From positions 1 through 64,000 of the forward strand of contig JACCGJ010020209.1 of assembly GCA_013407085.1 (NCBI GenBank): a stretch of DNA of 64,000 bases, written 5' to 3'. A program made the position numbers and the translations under genes. The notes under the pieces were generated by a model. That model was not told the origin of the DNA, searched no databases, and saw only the letters and a program-made list of their open reading frames with translations. Source of the DNA: Atriophallophorus winterbourni (taxonomy: Eukaryota > Platyhelminthes > Trematoda > Plagiorchiida > Microphallidae). Of this stretch, positions 11,580 through 22,340 are shown in pieces (position 1 is the stretch's first letter; each line of letters opens with the position of its first letter).

Positions 11580-12606
11580 AAGGTCAGCTTCTTTTATCTT
11601 CCTCATATCTGTCTAGGCCTGTGCAACCTGACAGTATCTTAGCCTACGTGTAGTTTCTGACTGTACGGCACTTTTCCTGGCTCTGACTTGTGCTTTAATA
11701 GCATACCATATCAAAATACAAGTAAACCTTAGAATGCAGTTCCACACTATGGTTTACAACTTTGCATCCGTAATGCGATTTACAATAGAGAATAATTTTG
11801 ACGAGAGATCGAGTGTTTTTTTCTTTCATTTGTACGTTTTTGGAGGTGAAGTTATCTCAGAAAGCGAAAAATTGAGAATCATCATCGTTCAAAGCCCGGT
11901 GTTGTGTTATTTTGCTTGAGTTGCAATGAAGTTCCGCAACTATATACGATTCTGAGCCTTTAGTTCGAACGCGACAATACCGAATGGCCACTGAGTGTAT
12001 AATACTAACAGATTCCTACATCCTATCTCCCATCTTTCTTCGATAGATAACGAACAATCAACAAATGATACGCATTTTCTCGCGGCTCTTTGATTGTTTA
12101 GTTCCAGCTTTTGGGATTCATTTTATGATAAAAAGAAAAACTGCAAACGTAGTTTGTCTCGATCAGCGATCATCTGCGTTTATGTTCACTTGACTAGGTT
12201 TAAACCTGTCGTCGTATAGGATTGAAAAATTCAGTCAAATAAAATAAAATTTAGATTCACTACTTTTGTCAGGAACCTTGGCCCACGCTTCACAGTGTGT
12301 CATACAGTTTATAGGAAATTAAAATTCCTGTTTTTTTTCTTGTAATAAAACGTCTAGACTACTAAGACAGCCGAGATTTTCTCTACGGAGAGTTCAAATC
12401 GGCAGGTAGACATTCGAGCAAGCAGAACTTTCGTTACAAAGACGTTTGCCAGAGAGTCTGACATTGACATTTAGAGTTATGAAGAACTTGCTCTTGGCCG
12501 CTCACGTTGGAGGTATCGACTGAGGCGTCATCTGCAATAAATCATTTACCGAACGTAGAACGTAGAATACTGCTGAGTACCGTCAATCACTTCGTGCTCT
12601 ATGTGA
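11580..12606. other. Unassigned spacer
   Basis: Short open frames only, without domains. Ends at the TGTGA target duplication of TRIM copy b. Confidence 0.4.
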
Positions 12607-12760
12607 TGTAGAAAAGTCAAGATCAGAGCGACAGATGTGTATTCACTATACGTCAACAAACATATGAATCATCATGGGAATTACAATACAGAGATAGAAA
12701 CACCTACAGCTACTGCATTCTGATTGGACAATGAGTATTCATGCTGACAGCCACTCCACA
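12607..12760 (-). repeat. TRIM copy b, 3' LTR
   Basis: Minus-strand LTR, TGTGGAGTGG to TCTACA, 154 bp. A purine-rich tract abuts its inner side on the minus strand. Confidence 0.9.
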
Positions 12761-12772
12761 TCCTTCCGTTTT

Positions 12773-13237
12773 TCAAATGAACTTACGTATTTTACGGTTG
12801 CGCAAATTTATTTCGTTTGGAAGCTCTGGATCTCTTTCATGTTTGATCCGCCCATCGGCATATTGTACGCGACAATTGAATTTATATCGTTCAAATGTAT
12901 CGTTCAATTGACCGAGGCAATATTCTTCGAGCTTCGCGAAGATTGTTTCCAAGACATCTGCATCTTCGTTCTCATCAAAGGTGAAACACTGTATGAACTT
13001 CGTCGCCTGTTCACCAAGCGCATTCCGCAGCGTCACCATTTGATACGCTTTATCGGTATTCGTCAGATTCGCCAACGTCCGAATGTCGCTAAACTGTTCC
13101 TTCCACAGTTTCCATCTCTCTGCCAATCCTTCATCACATTCCATTGCGAGTGTTGCCGGTGGTCGAACATTAAAGCCGCTAAAACGGGCGTTGTCAGTTC
13201 TATCCGACGTTTTCTCGTCGATCACCCTCGTCACCAT
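12773..13237 (-). CDS. Gag-like protein of TRIM copy b (154 aa)
   Basis: Open frame starting MVTRVIDEKTSDRTD and ending RNRKIRKFI. The A of the start codon is the last base of the LTR and the TG begins the putative primer-binding site. The middle (RWKLWKEQFSDIRTL, YQMVTLRNALGEQATKFI, ETIFAKLEEYCLGQLNDTFERYKFN) resembles the helical N-terminal part of Ty3/gypsy gag proteins, in which a helical region precedes the zinc knuckle. No knuckle, protease or RT follows. It may be a trimmed capsid fragment kept for packaging or priming; whether it is translated is unknown. Confidence 0.7.
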   Translation of the reverse strand: MVTRVIDEKTSDRTDNARFSGFNVRPPATLAMECDEGLAERWKLWKEQFSDIRTLANLTNTDKAYQMVTLRNALGEQATKFIQCFTFDENEDADVLETIFAKLEEYCLGQLNDTFERYKFNCRVQYADGRIKHERDPELPNEINLRNRKIRKFI

Positions 13238-13390
13238 GTAGAAAGGTCAAGATCAGAGCGACAGATGTGTATTCACTACACGTCAACAAACATATGAATC
13301 ATCATGGGAATTACAATACAGAGATAGACACACCTACAGCTACTGCATTCTGATTGGACAATGAGTATTCATGCTGACAGCCACTCCACA
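13237..13390 (-). repeat. TRIM copy b, 5' LTR
   Basis: Minus-strand LTR followed internally by TGGTGACGAGGG, a plausible primer-binding site. Its first seven bases match what I recall for tRNA-Trp-primed CsRn1 elements, which needs checking. Confidence 0.9.
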
Positions 13391-13395
13391 TGTGA

Positions 13396-14390
13396 GATAT
13401 TATTTCTCTCTAATCGGTCTGTTACGTCATTTAAAACGGTGTAGATCTTTTGCAATCAACTTCCATGGTCGACAACGAAAGAAGGAAACCAACAGCTTTT
13501 AGTGAATGCATCTTACTGAAAAAATGTAATTTGGGGATAAAGCCGAAACTGAATGCCGTTCAATGCTCCGAGATAGAACGAACCAGTGGAGCCAAGATCC
13601 TGATTTTGGTCATAGGCAAGCTCGCGATGGAATCACATGTGATGCAAGGGAGGGGGTATAGGTGGATACATCGGCTTCAATGACGCTGTGCGCGTTCGAT
13701 ATGCCGCAGGTGGATCGATAGCAGGATAGGGAGGGTTTGGTTGGACTGTTGGCATGTCGCATTTCGAGGGAAATTCATAATTCATTGGAGTGTCTGATGC
13801 TGTTGTTTGTCACTTCGATGGTTGGTTTTTGCATTTCTTGGAAACTGTCAATGGAAAAAAATATGGAATAGAATCGCAATGGGCCACAATGTATACTGAT
13901 TAAACGTAGCTCCGACCTTGGTCAAGATACGTGGGGCAATTAGGTCCACCATTGTGATGTATGTGCTGAATATCGAATTGGGGAACATATGTAGTCTGGT
14001 TTACTTAACTAGATTATCAGGTTATTTGACTTCAATGACTGGCGCTCATCTTCGATGTGCTTAGCCCGAAATTATATAAGTGATGCAAGTTTATTTACTA
14101 AAACTGATGTACCATTTTTGCTGAAACTATTGTTTGTTTGGAATTTTCAATTGGATGGGCTTTGGATGTACACACATTTTTAGATATGTGCAAACCACGG
14201 ATTAGAACATGGATTATCCACACTTAACAACAATAACAAAAAAGAAAAAAGAACGAGTTGAGCATGTAAGCTACTAATCGTTGCGGTTGGCAGAATCAAC
14301 CTGCTCAATCACATGAGCGCCCAGACATGGGGTTTGAGCTAAGCCCATAGACTTAAAACAAAAATACCCGTTTGCATGCCTTTGTATAGA
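13396..14390. other. Unassigned spacer
   Basis: No domain, repeat or RNA signal recognised apart from the hammerhead at its right edge. Confidence 0.4.
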
Positions 14391-14397
14391 ATGCACA

Positions 14398-14441
14398 CCC
14401 CACGACCGGTTTCGTGCTGTTTGCACTCATCAGGTATGGAC
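14398..14441 (-). ncRNA. Hammerhead ribozyme, canonical core
   Basis: Minus strand: CTGATGA (14427-14433), stem II GTGC/GCAC with an AAACA loop (perfect 4 bp), then GAAAC. Stem III is the palindrome ACCGGT (14405-14410) with C at position 17. Stem I pairs GTCCATAC (14434-14441) with GTGGGG (14398-14403), with one wobble and one mismatch. The cleavage site is predicted between 14404 and 14403. Stem III is too short for a stable monomer, so dimer activity is expected. Downstream sequence (CAGGATCAGGATCCGCATGC and so on) resembles the other isolated copies. Confidence 0.8.
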
Positions 14442-14763
14442 AGCAGGATCAGGATCCGCATGCGCTTGAAACAGTGGAAGAATGGTAAACAAGTTGCGCT
14501 TGAGAGTTACTGTTGGATAAGGATGACCGACTAACCTGTTCAATCACAATTGACCATACACACGTGGGCATTTGTTTGCAGGATTTTTGTATGCGCATGT
14601 GATAGTTCAAGTTCAAAGATTTATGGTTAAAAAAGTTAATACTTTACAACACCACAGGATGACGGTATTATTAAAACATAAAAAATACAATAGTATAAAA
14701 GCAATAGAGAATATCAAATGTACGGCTCAAGAATGTTATTCTTTTGCATATGTAAGTCCAATT

Positions 14764-17498
14764 TCACTTTAAACGCCGCCAGGCAAGGAGAGTCCACCAC
14801 ATTCCAAAGAAATATAGCACGTATGGCGAAAAATGGCGCCGACAGTCAATACGGGAACTTGGGACGTAAAGGGATAAGGTATGTCCGCGTGTCACTTTCC
14901 CTTCACACACATCAAGCAAGTGTTTTAGTGGATGTCCTTCGGTAGACACAATTCTATAAGTCAGAATAATATCGCGTCGTATCCTCCTTTGGGTAAAGTC
15001 GCATAGACCCAGACGTCGCAATCTTTCGGTGTACGGAACATTGCGAAGACCCATCACTAACTTTGTTGCTCTGTGATAGATTTTATCGAAGAGAGCAATA
15101 TCCTTTCGCAGCCAAGGAGCCCACACCTCTACCGCATACTCCATCGTAGGGCGAAGGTAGACATTCATTATCCTTGGTAACGTTACCAGAGAGAATCTTC
15201 CAAATATTCTTCGAAAGATACCTAACAATCTGTTTGCTCGTCGATATATGTTCTGACAGTGCGCTGTGCTCTTCAGGTTTCCGCTAATCCACACTCCAAG
15301 ATCTTTTTCTAACGAGCTCCATGCTAGGTTTTCAGTTCCCAATCGATATGTCCAAGGAACATTCTTGCCAAGATGGAGCATCTTACATTTCTGTATGTTG
15401 AATGACATGTCATTCATGGCCGCCCAATTCGACACGCTGTCCAAATCCGTTTGCAGTTTCTCACAATCCTCTGCAGAACTTATTGGCGTCCAAATTTTCA
15501 TATCATCCGCGAACAGGACCATTTTGGACGATATGAGGGGGGTAAATCATTTATGTACAACAGAAAGAGGAGCGGGCCTAGCACAGACCCTTGTGGGACT
15601 CCACTGGTGGTTTTGAACGTTTGGGATAGCGCTCCGTTAACTTTAACTCGGGCGTCGCGATCTGACAGATAGTCGCACAACCATGAGAGGAGTGGATCAC
15701 ATATTCCTAAACGCATCAGTTTTTGAAGAAGCAAATGATGATTGACCCTGTCAAAAGCTTTCGAAATGTCTAGGTAACAGACGTGGATGCAAGAACTTTT
15801 ATCCATCTCCTTTGTCCAGTCGTCTAACGTGAGGAGAAGATTTGTGAGACAAGATCGGTGTGATCGAAATCCATGCTGCGCTGGCGAAAACAAATTATGC
15901 GATTCGAAGTGTGCAACTATTCTTTCCGAGACTATACGTTCCATGAGCTTAGCAATAACAGGTAAAAGTGTGACAGGACGATAATTTGCAGCGTCAGATC
16001 GGCAACCGCCTTTGAAGATAGGTGTTATCACGCCGGACTTCCAATCTTTCGGTACAACTCCCTTAAGCAACGAATAGTTAAACAGGCTGGAGAGCGGTTC
16101 ACAAAGCTGACGGTGACAGAACCTGAGCACATCCGGTGTGATGCCATCCGCTCCTGGGGATTTTCTTACATTTAGTTTGAGCAAATGACTTGCAACAATC
16201 ATTGGATTTATCGAAATATCGCACAACGTTTCGATTCCTGTTTCAATTGAATACTCAGAACGTTCCACTAAAACCTTTGGCACAAACACCTTAGAATAGT
16301 AAATTGCCAGAGCATTTGCGGTTTCTAACGCTGTCTCAGTGAGTTTTTCGCCATTCTGGATGGGGAAAATACCTGGTTTGACTTTTGCTCTCGCGTTCAT
16401 GATTTTGTATAATAATTTAGGGTTGCGTTTCATTTTCGACAGGAGCATCAATTGGTGCGCTTCCTTATCCTCTCGAATAAGCGCAGTCACTTTGTTGCGT
16501 AACATACGGAAATGTTGCCAAGAAGTAGAAGTAGTGTTGGCTTTATGCTGAACCCACGCTGCTCGCTTCAGTGCTATCCACTTTTTTGTTCTGCTGCGGA
16601 CAACAAAACGAAGTTCATCGACGCACATTTTCTGAACGATCTGCGAGTTCTCGTCTATCTTCATTTTCAGAAAACCTACAAGCTCGTTATATTGCGAGTC
16701 AGCGGTTATATTGTCCGTCTGAAAATGCGGAATCTGCTTGAGCGATTTACTCAGGGCCAATTTATATACCCGTCGAACCACCCCATTCGGAGTAAGCGAT
16801 TGCTGAGTACTGCAAACATAGTCGAACACAAGCACTGAATGGTCGCTAAGACCCAGTGGAGCCTGGAATTTAATCGCTTCGATAGATTGTTCCTCCGATG
16901 TTAACACCAGATCCAAGACAGAGGGGCGGTCAGAACCTCTCCTCCGGGTGCATTCGTGAACATGGTTGTATAACGGGATTGAATCTAGTACCTCTCTAAA
17001 TCTGTATTCTGGTGTTTGTGGGGAGTGATCGTCCCTGAGATAAAGAGAGGACAGATTAAAATCACCCATAATAAGTGTCGTTGCTTGCTGTGTGCGAGTC
17101 AAGCGCTGAAGCACTTGGATCAACCTTTCGTTGTACGATTCCGTGGATGAAGGGGACCGGTAAACCACACCAATAATGCAGACATCACCAGACATCAGTG
17201 TTAAAGTGCACCAAATTGTGTCCTCGAGCGTGAATTCTGTCTTGTCTATTGGATGGCACTGGAGTCTATTATGGTAATAAAGAGCAACACCACCACCGCT
17301 TCTCTCTCGAACGTTCCTTATCAAATTCATATTTGGAATTGATATCTCCGATTCAATCAATTGGGAAGAATACCATGTTTCCGTAATGGCGATAATGTCA
17401 GGTGAGTAGCGCGAACATATCTCGGTTAGCTCAGCTAATTTGTTCGGAAGGCTTTGTGCATTTGTATATAAACATCTTATAAAGTTCGTGGTGTTCAA
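14764..17498 (-). pseudogene. CR1-B ORF2: APE endonuclease-reverse transcriptase, frameshifted
   Basis: Non-LTR retrotransposon ORF2. The endonuclease at the N-terminus has IRCLYTNAQSLPNKL, AITETWYSS, GGGVALYY, VYRSPSS, MGDFNLSSL and LSDHSVLVFD (final SDH). The RT has KSPGADGITPDVLR, YRPVTLLPVIAKLMERIV, AQHGFRSHRSCLTNL, YLDISKAFDRVNH and SGVPQGSVLGPLLFLLYIND. Just before the catalytic FADD the frame changes: the upstream frame ends at 15498 and VLFADDMKIW continues in another frame to 14764. A small indel near a homopolymer at about 15535 is the likely cause. No ATG precedes the endonuclease motif; the frame opens at a TTG and extends further upstream. Confidence 0.9.
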
Positions 17499-17544
17499 AT
17501 CATGAAACGTTGTTAGAGGGCCGACTCGGTTAGAGTCGGAATAC

Positions 17545-18790
17545 TCAATTTTTTGGAGCTATCGCATGACATTCAGGTTGAACCTCATCACTAGACGTTT
17601 GTGAGTCAGTACCATCCGTTAACTTGCTTCCGGCTATTACCTTGGGCAAGCTCAACACGACGTTTTGTGGTAGGTTTTTTCTATTAGCTTTCCATTCACG
17701 TTTGATAGTATCCGTCATTTCGGTTGTGAAGAAGGTTAGCTTTAAAGGACTAGGACCTTGCCCTTTATAGTTGGCAGACCGCGGTAGCCTAAAAGCATCC
17801 ACAAGTAAGGCATTTTTAATACCAATTGTTTCGGCTAGATATTTCCATTGTTTGTGGTCGTGCTCTGACTTTTCTTGAGAAGGTACGTCAGGAGCATCTT
17901 CCGGAACACCTAGAATTACAATACTTCTCGGATTACATTCTCCACGAGATTTCTGCGACGACTTTCGCTCCCACCATGGTAAGTCTGCATGGATACGACA
18001 TGTAGTCTCTGGAACACCTCTAAGAATGTAAGCATTTAAGAGTACGTTTTCCACGTCCTCCGCAGATTGCAGCGTTATTCTTAAAAGGCGAGGATCATCC
18101 TTGTGAGAAGAATTCAGGTGGCGGTTTAATCGAACTATTGATGAAGGAGTAACTGCGGCCAAGCGCATCTGACTGCAGAGTTTATACCACTCAGCTAAGT
18201 CATGTTTTTGCTTAGCTTCAAACAGCGTTTCCTGCGACTCGGTCACGTTTGTACATATAACGCTAAGGTTTACAACCGCGGATTTTGTTTTATAATGTGA
18301 GTCAGTCATTTTAGTAGCAGTGGTTTTTTGAGTCCTTTTGCGTTTCCGTTAAGTCGAGGAGTCACTGATCCCAACGAACGCCTCCCCGTTTTAGTCACCA
18401 TCTGCGCGGTTATCTGGGCAAATGTTGGCCTGCTCGAGTATGATGGATTATCTACCGGCTCTTCGGCAGTAACGACGGGTAACGACGGTGTCTTTATGAC
18501 GTTTATTATCAGTTCATTTAGTTTTTGTATACTGGATTCCATTCCATTTAGACGCGTCTCAATATCATATTCAGGGGTTTTCGTCGCCGAGGCTGACGGT
18601 GTTGATTTGGCCTTGCAAACCAGACAAACATAACAAACACCAGGGCAATTATCTCCATTAATAATCGATACTAAATCCGAGGTCAGCGATTTGTCGCATT
18701 TAGCATGAACTTTCGACAAACAATCGTAACACGTGACAGACTGCCTTAGGACTTACCGACTTTCGGCAAACCGCACACATGCAGCCAGAG
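17545..18790 (-). pseudogene. CR1-B ORF1: PHD finger and RRM-like modules, broken
   Basis: ORF1 of the same element, read in two overlapping frames (18306-18719 and 17545-18309). The first has the rest of a PHD-type zinc finger (CYDCLSKVHAKC, then CYVCLVC); the N-terminal cysteines are hit by a stop and frame change near 18745-18790. The second has two RRM-like modules (NLSVICTNVTES with LLRITLQSAEDVENVLLNA, and SIVILGVPED with PLKLTFFTTEMTDTIK). A change of frame occurs at about 18310-18345, beside a 29-bp segment flanked by GAGTC repeats. Confidence 0.82.
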
Positions 18791-19336
18791 TGCGCTTTGT
18801 TTCCGTTTTGGGGTCATCCGGTCAGGGTTATGAGCAGCACTGTTCAGTGGTTTGTGCACAAGCATTGGCTCTGTCGAGCGATCGATGATGAATATAGTGT
18901 GCTCGACAAAAAATTCAGTGTTCACGAAAAAGAGCAAAATCAGAATTTAATCCGGTGATACTCTTCGGTAGTTGATCGCACGATGTTGAAAGTATGACCA
19001 GTCGACGGCGAACAATAAGATCTTTCCGATGACGTTAATCCATTTGAGGACTTGAAGAGTATTAACAGAGTTGCACGCGTAGATCCAATATGGAAAAAAA
19101 AACGATAAATCCCAATTTGCTCGTATTATCGAATACCGCTACGAGAGTGGTATACGCAGAAAGCTGACTTCGAGAGGAGTCCAACAACGTATAATATGTC
19201 CACGTAAGTGTAAGTTCAAGAACAGTATATCCTGATAATCAGGAGCTCAAAATAATGCGATAGAGCACTATCTTAAATGTTCAAGTGTTTTCACAATTTA
19301 TCAACGGTTTCAAATGCATGCTGCTCCTGATTGTAT

Positions 19337-19375
19337 TGTCTTTATATGATTAGCGCGAACAGCTTGAAAACGGTC
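19337..19375 (+). ncRNA. Hammerhead relic (very degenerate)
   Basis: ATGATTAGCGCGAACAGC followed by GAAAACGGTCGTG keeps the outline of the isolated hammerheads (CTGATGAGTGC, GAAACCGGTCGTG) but the core is lost. Flanking sequence (GTGTGTGCGTGATAGG) also matches that family loosely. Confidence 0.35.
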
Positions 19376-19440
19376 GTGATATGGGTATGTGTGTGCGTGA
19401 TAGGAATTCAAGGTTTGAACACAGTTCACATGTATGTGGA

Positions 19441-20037
19441 CACGTATGCATGAACACGATGGTCATGCCAACCTTCTCCAAAAGTGACTTGCTAGCGCAA
19501 CGAACAGTCGACCAAACGCCTGTCACTCAGCCGAACAACCCAATACAGGCTACTAACATGTGTGACCGCATTACGAGATACAACATACGGACAAAACATT
19601 CGATCAATGAAGCCGTGATAGCGAGGAATGTTCACCCAACAGCGACATGGAACCAACTTGACCTCTGTACCAAGGGCCTGGATCCGCTCAAGACCGGCCC
19701 GGCTAATAGGACGTATCTCGACACGCGGAATTGTCCCGAGGTCATGTGCAAAGCGTGTGAACAACCGGTGAGTCCAAAGGCGAGTAAAGTCATAACGTGT
19801 TTTCGATGTATGGGTAAGGTTCATGGTAAATGTGAGCGTACTTTAGCACGTGATTCGATAGCATTAATAAATAATGAAAAGGTTCCAGGCGCCTGCTATG
19901 TCTGTGTTCGTTGCAGAGCTAAATCCTTGCACGATGCCGATACTTTTGAAGTCAAGATAGAAAATAGAATGGCCAGTTTCGAGTTGAGCCTTAGACGGGT
20001 GGAGGAAACATTGATAAATCTTGTGAGTACGCACGTG
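19441..20037 (+). pseudogene. ORF1 fragment of a third CR1-type family (PHD finger)
   Basis: Contains a complete PHD-like Cys4-His-Cys3 pattern (CKAC at about 19747, CFRC, KVHGKC, CYVCVRC ending near 19917), followed by a helical segment (RMASFELSLRRVEETLINL). It is about as divergent from CR1-A as from CR1-B. It stops before the RRM-like modules, and no ORF2 follows. The 5' part of the open frame has no recognised domain. Truncated copy. Confidence 0.7.
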
Positions 20038-20090
20038 ATCACTAATGCACACCATCTTATCAATACAAAAAGAGAATATGACCAACTCAC

Positions 20091-20179
20091 TCATTAGGTA
20101 GACACTTGTGATCATCACAACGAGAGCCACTACTCCCAAAATCACACCAATCGTTATCCATTCCGAGGTGGTAAGTTTT
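20091..20179 (-). other. Possible host exon encoding a membrane helix
   Basis: On the minus strand a TTTGTTCCAG acceptor-like site precedes 89 bases encoding TTSEWITIGVILGVVALV and a few more hydrophobic residues, then a good donor-like GTGAGT (20085-20090). The peptide reads as a single transmembrane helix with a charged start. It is not part of any transposon I recognise here. With one exon visible and no partner exons found, this is weak evidence. Confidence 0.25.
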
Positions 20180-20233
20180 CTGGAACAAATACGTGCCAAT
20201 TAAATTCCGGTAAACAAAACCCAAAATCTTAGT

Positions 20234-20538
20234 ATGACAAGCAACAAGCATTGTCTGAATGTGCGAAATGCATTATCGCTGAGCGCTGATCACGAGCTTT
20301 CGGATGACATGCAGAACGCTACCCTCCAAGCAACACAAGAGCAAGAGGTGACGAAAAGCTCGGGCGACATCATCTTCAGCCGCAATCGAACGATGTGCAA
20401 TTCGGCAATGTCGGTCAAACGAGCCCTGCGTGGCGAGGACTTGAAGTGTACCGGTTGACACGAAATCGACTGACAAATCAGATCGAAGTGACAGACAGGA
20501 CAGACACGTTGAGGATCACCGTTGCGATTGTTCATTTA
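20234..20538. repeat. Interspersed repeat family P, copy 1 (truncated by CR1-A)
   Basis: Shares blocks GAGCCCTGC, TGGCG and CGACTGACAAATCA in order with 55530-55660, and parts with 28230-28300. CR1-A copy 1 starts directly after it. It may be a Penelope-type terminal repeat because related sequence lies near hammerhead relics, but this is unproven. Confidence 0.5.
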
Positions 20539-20904
20539 TCAGATATCATTGAACTCGTCTCAATTCACTCGTTTGGATTATACCAGTTTCAAGTTCGCGC
20601 AAGTTGAATCCTTGAAAATCCAAATTTTCGAATTATAACCCAAATTACTCACGCGTGCAACAGACCCGGTACTTTGGAATATTGTTTCTGTTCAAATACC
20701 GTCGAGAAGAGCAAATCACTCCGAATCGACCGATATTCTTTTGAAATCTGTGAGATCGAAAATCGTGAAATCGCAACAGTTCTATCCTACCTCGTTCGCT
20801 TTTCATCGTTTGGATCACTTAACTCCGATCCAACGCATTCACTCCACCGCTAGTTATCGATCGATCAATAACTGCACTGAGTCACCCGTCACCGGATTGA
20901 AACA

Positions 20905-22323
20905 ATGACACCCAGGTTGACCCCGAAAACCCAAACAAAGAAGGCCGCACGTGATGTGTGCAAAATTTGCAACAAAGGGGTAAGCACTAGATCTCATGTC
21001 GTTAAATGTTTCGGCTGCCTGAGTAAAATACATGTCAATTGTGATAAAGCCCTAACAGAGGAAGTGGCATCGATTATCAACAACGTGGATTTCCCCAGTG
21101 TCTGTTACATATGCACTTCATGTCGAAGCAAACAGTCTAGCGACAATCCACACAACGCTGCCTATGAGGCAAGGCTTGAGCCTCGGTTAGAAATTTTAGA
21201 AAATAATTATCGAATAATTGAGGAAAGGCTTAAAACACTCTTGATGGATAAAATTGCCCCAGCGATTCAACCCGAAGCAGATGATGCTCAAGATAACAAA
21301 AAGCAATCTGAACTTCATCAATCGACGGAACTGTTGAAAAAAGTCAATAATGTACCATCGATTCCAGACTCAGGGGTTACGTCCAAAGAGCTCCAAGTGA
21401 ACGCGTCTCATTCCAGCAAGCTAACCTTCGCCCAGATGGTGTCTAAAGGTGATAAGTGTTTGGCGTTAGAATTGAGCCCTAAACCTCAGGCAAAAGAGGA
21501 AGTTCAAAGCAAAACGGTTCCATATCACAGGGAGCAGAAAAATTCGATAAAACGCATAAAAAATTTAAGTGTAATATGCACCAATATTCCTGAGTCAGAG
21601 GTGACGCTCTTTCAAGAAAGGCAAAAGCATGACCGTGAAAACTGGTTCGTCGTTTGTAATCGAATCGGCCTAGACAGTATTCACCCCGTGTCGGTAACTC
21701 GATTAACTCGTCATACGAAATCCCCGAATCAAGATAAACCACGTCTCCTTAAAATCACTTTCGCCAACGAAAAGGACATGGAAAATGTCCTACTAAATTC
21801 GTATTTGCTCCGAACGCAAAGTGACCTACCCAACCGTATATATGCTGACGTTCCTTGGTGGGAAAGGTCAAAAGCACCGAATAGGCGGGATCAAACAGCA
21901 CCAAGGAGTATTATTCTGCTTGACGTTCCAGAAAATTCGGGCACCACAACGGGCTTCGAAAACAAAGAGCACGACCGTAAACAATGGTCATTTATAGCCG
22001 AAAATATCGGTTTCCAAAATTCTGTAGTTGTCGACACATACAGAATACCTCGTTCGCCGAACTATCACGGGAAAGGGGCAAATCCACTTAAGGTTACGTT
22101 TCTTTCAAGTAGCATGGCGGATGATGTTCGAAGCAAGCTAAAAGTGAACAGAAACAGGCTACCTGAAAACGTTAGACTGTGCAGCTCAAAAGCCGCTGTT
22201 GAGGTCCACCTGGAGCCCTCAATTACGCAATTATCCGAAACTGGTGCAAATTCGCCCGCGAAATTACTTCAAATTGATTCAAAAAACGATCTCGGTCCGA
22301 CGTCAACATCGTCGGACCAATAA
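20905..22323 (+). CDS. CR1-A ORF1 protein: PHD finger plus RRM-like modules (472 aa)
   Basis: Probable RNA-binding, RNP-forming protein of the retrotransposon. Residues about 16-78 form a PHD-like zinc finger (CKIC, CFGC, KIHVNC, CYICTSC). Residues about 80-120 are a likely coiled coil (LEPRLEILENNYRIIEERLKT). Two RRM-like units follow: about 220-300 (NLSVICTNIPES with RLLKITFANEKDMENVL) and about 320-430 (SIILLDVPEN with PLKVTFLSSSMADDVRSKL). The ATG at 20905 is the first after the 5' UTR and matches the second copy. ORF2 begins around the stop in the -1 frame. Function is inferred from other CR1 ORF1 proteins. Confidence 0.88.
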   Translation: MTPRLTPKTQTKKAARDVCKICNKGVSTRSHVVKCFGCLSKIHVNCDKALTEEVASIINNVDFPSVCYICTSCRSKQSSDNPHNAAYEARLEPRLEILENNYRIIEERLKTLLMDKIAPAIQPEADDAQDNKKQSELHQSTELLKKVNNVPSIPDSGVTSKELQVNASHSSKLTFAQMVSKGDKCLALELSPKPQAKEEVQSKTVPYHREQKNSIKRIKNLSVICTNIPESEVTLFQERQKHDRENWFVVCNRIGLDSIHPVSVTRLTRHTKSPNQDKPRLLKITFANEKDMENVLLNSYLLRTQSDLPNRIYADVPWWERSKAPNRRDQTAPRSIILLDVPENSGTTTGFENKEHDRKQWSFIAENIGFQNSVVVDTYRIPRSPNYHGKGANPLKVTFLSSSMADDVRSKLKVNRNRLPENVRLCSSKAAVEVHLEPSITQLSETGANSPAKLLQIDSKNDLGPTSTSSDQ

Positions 22324-22340
22324 ATACTAATACTGACTCA

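Larger units (their letters stand above)
12607..13390 (-). mobile_element. TRIM-like LTR retrotransposon, copy b (complete)
   Basis: Two 154-bp LTRs (12607-12760 and 13237-13390) bound an internal region of 476 bp. The target duplication TGTGA lies at 12602-12606 and 13391-13395. This is the simplest member of the family, without the duplication seen in copy a, and its gag-like frame is open throughout. It is probably the reference structure for the family at about 784 bp. Confidence 0.93.

Noticed and set aside
12731..13297. Plus-strand 188-aa frame over TRIM copy b (and its relatives at 3069-3431 and 50704-51183).
   Set aside because: It is antisense to the gag-like frame and runs through an LTR; the gag-like strand has the start at the LTR end and the primer-site context.
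19492..19824. Minus-strand frame opposite the PHD-containing ORF1 fragment.
   Set aside because: No domain, and the plus strand has a clear zinc-finger pattern over the same bases.
20281..20320. Another hammerhead at CTGATCACGAGCTTTCGG.
   Set aside because: The core reads CTGATCA and no GAAA follows at a workable distance.
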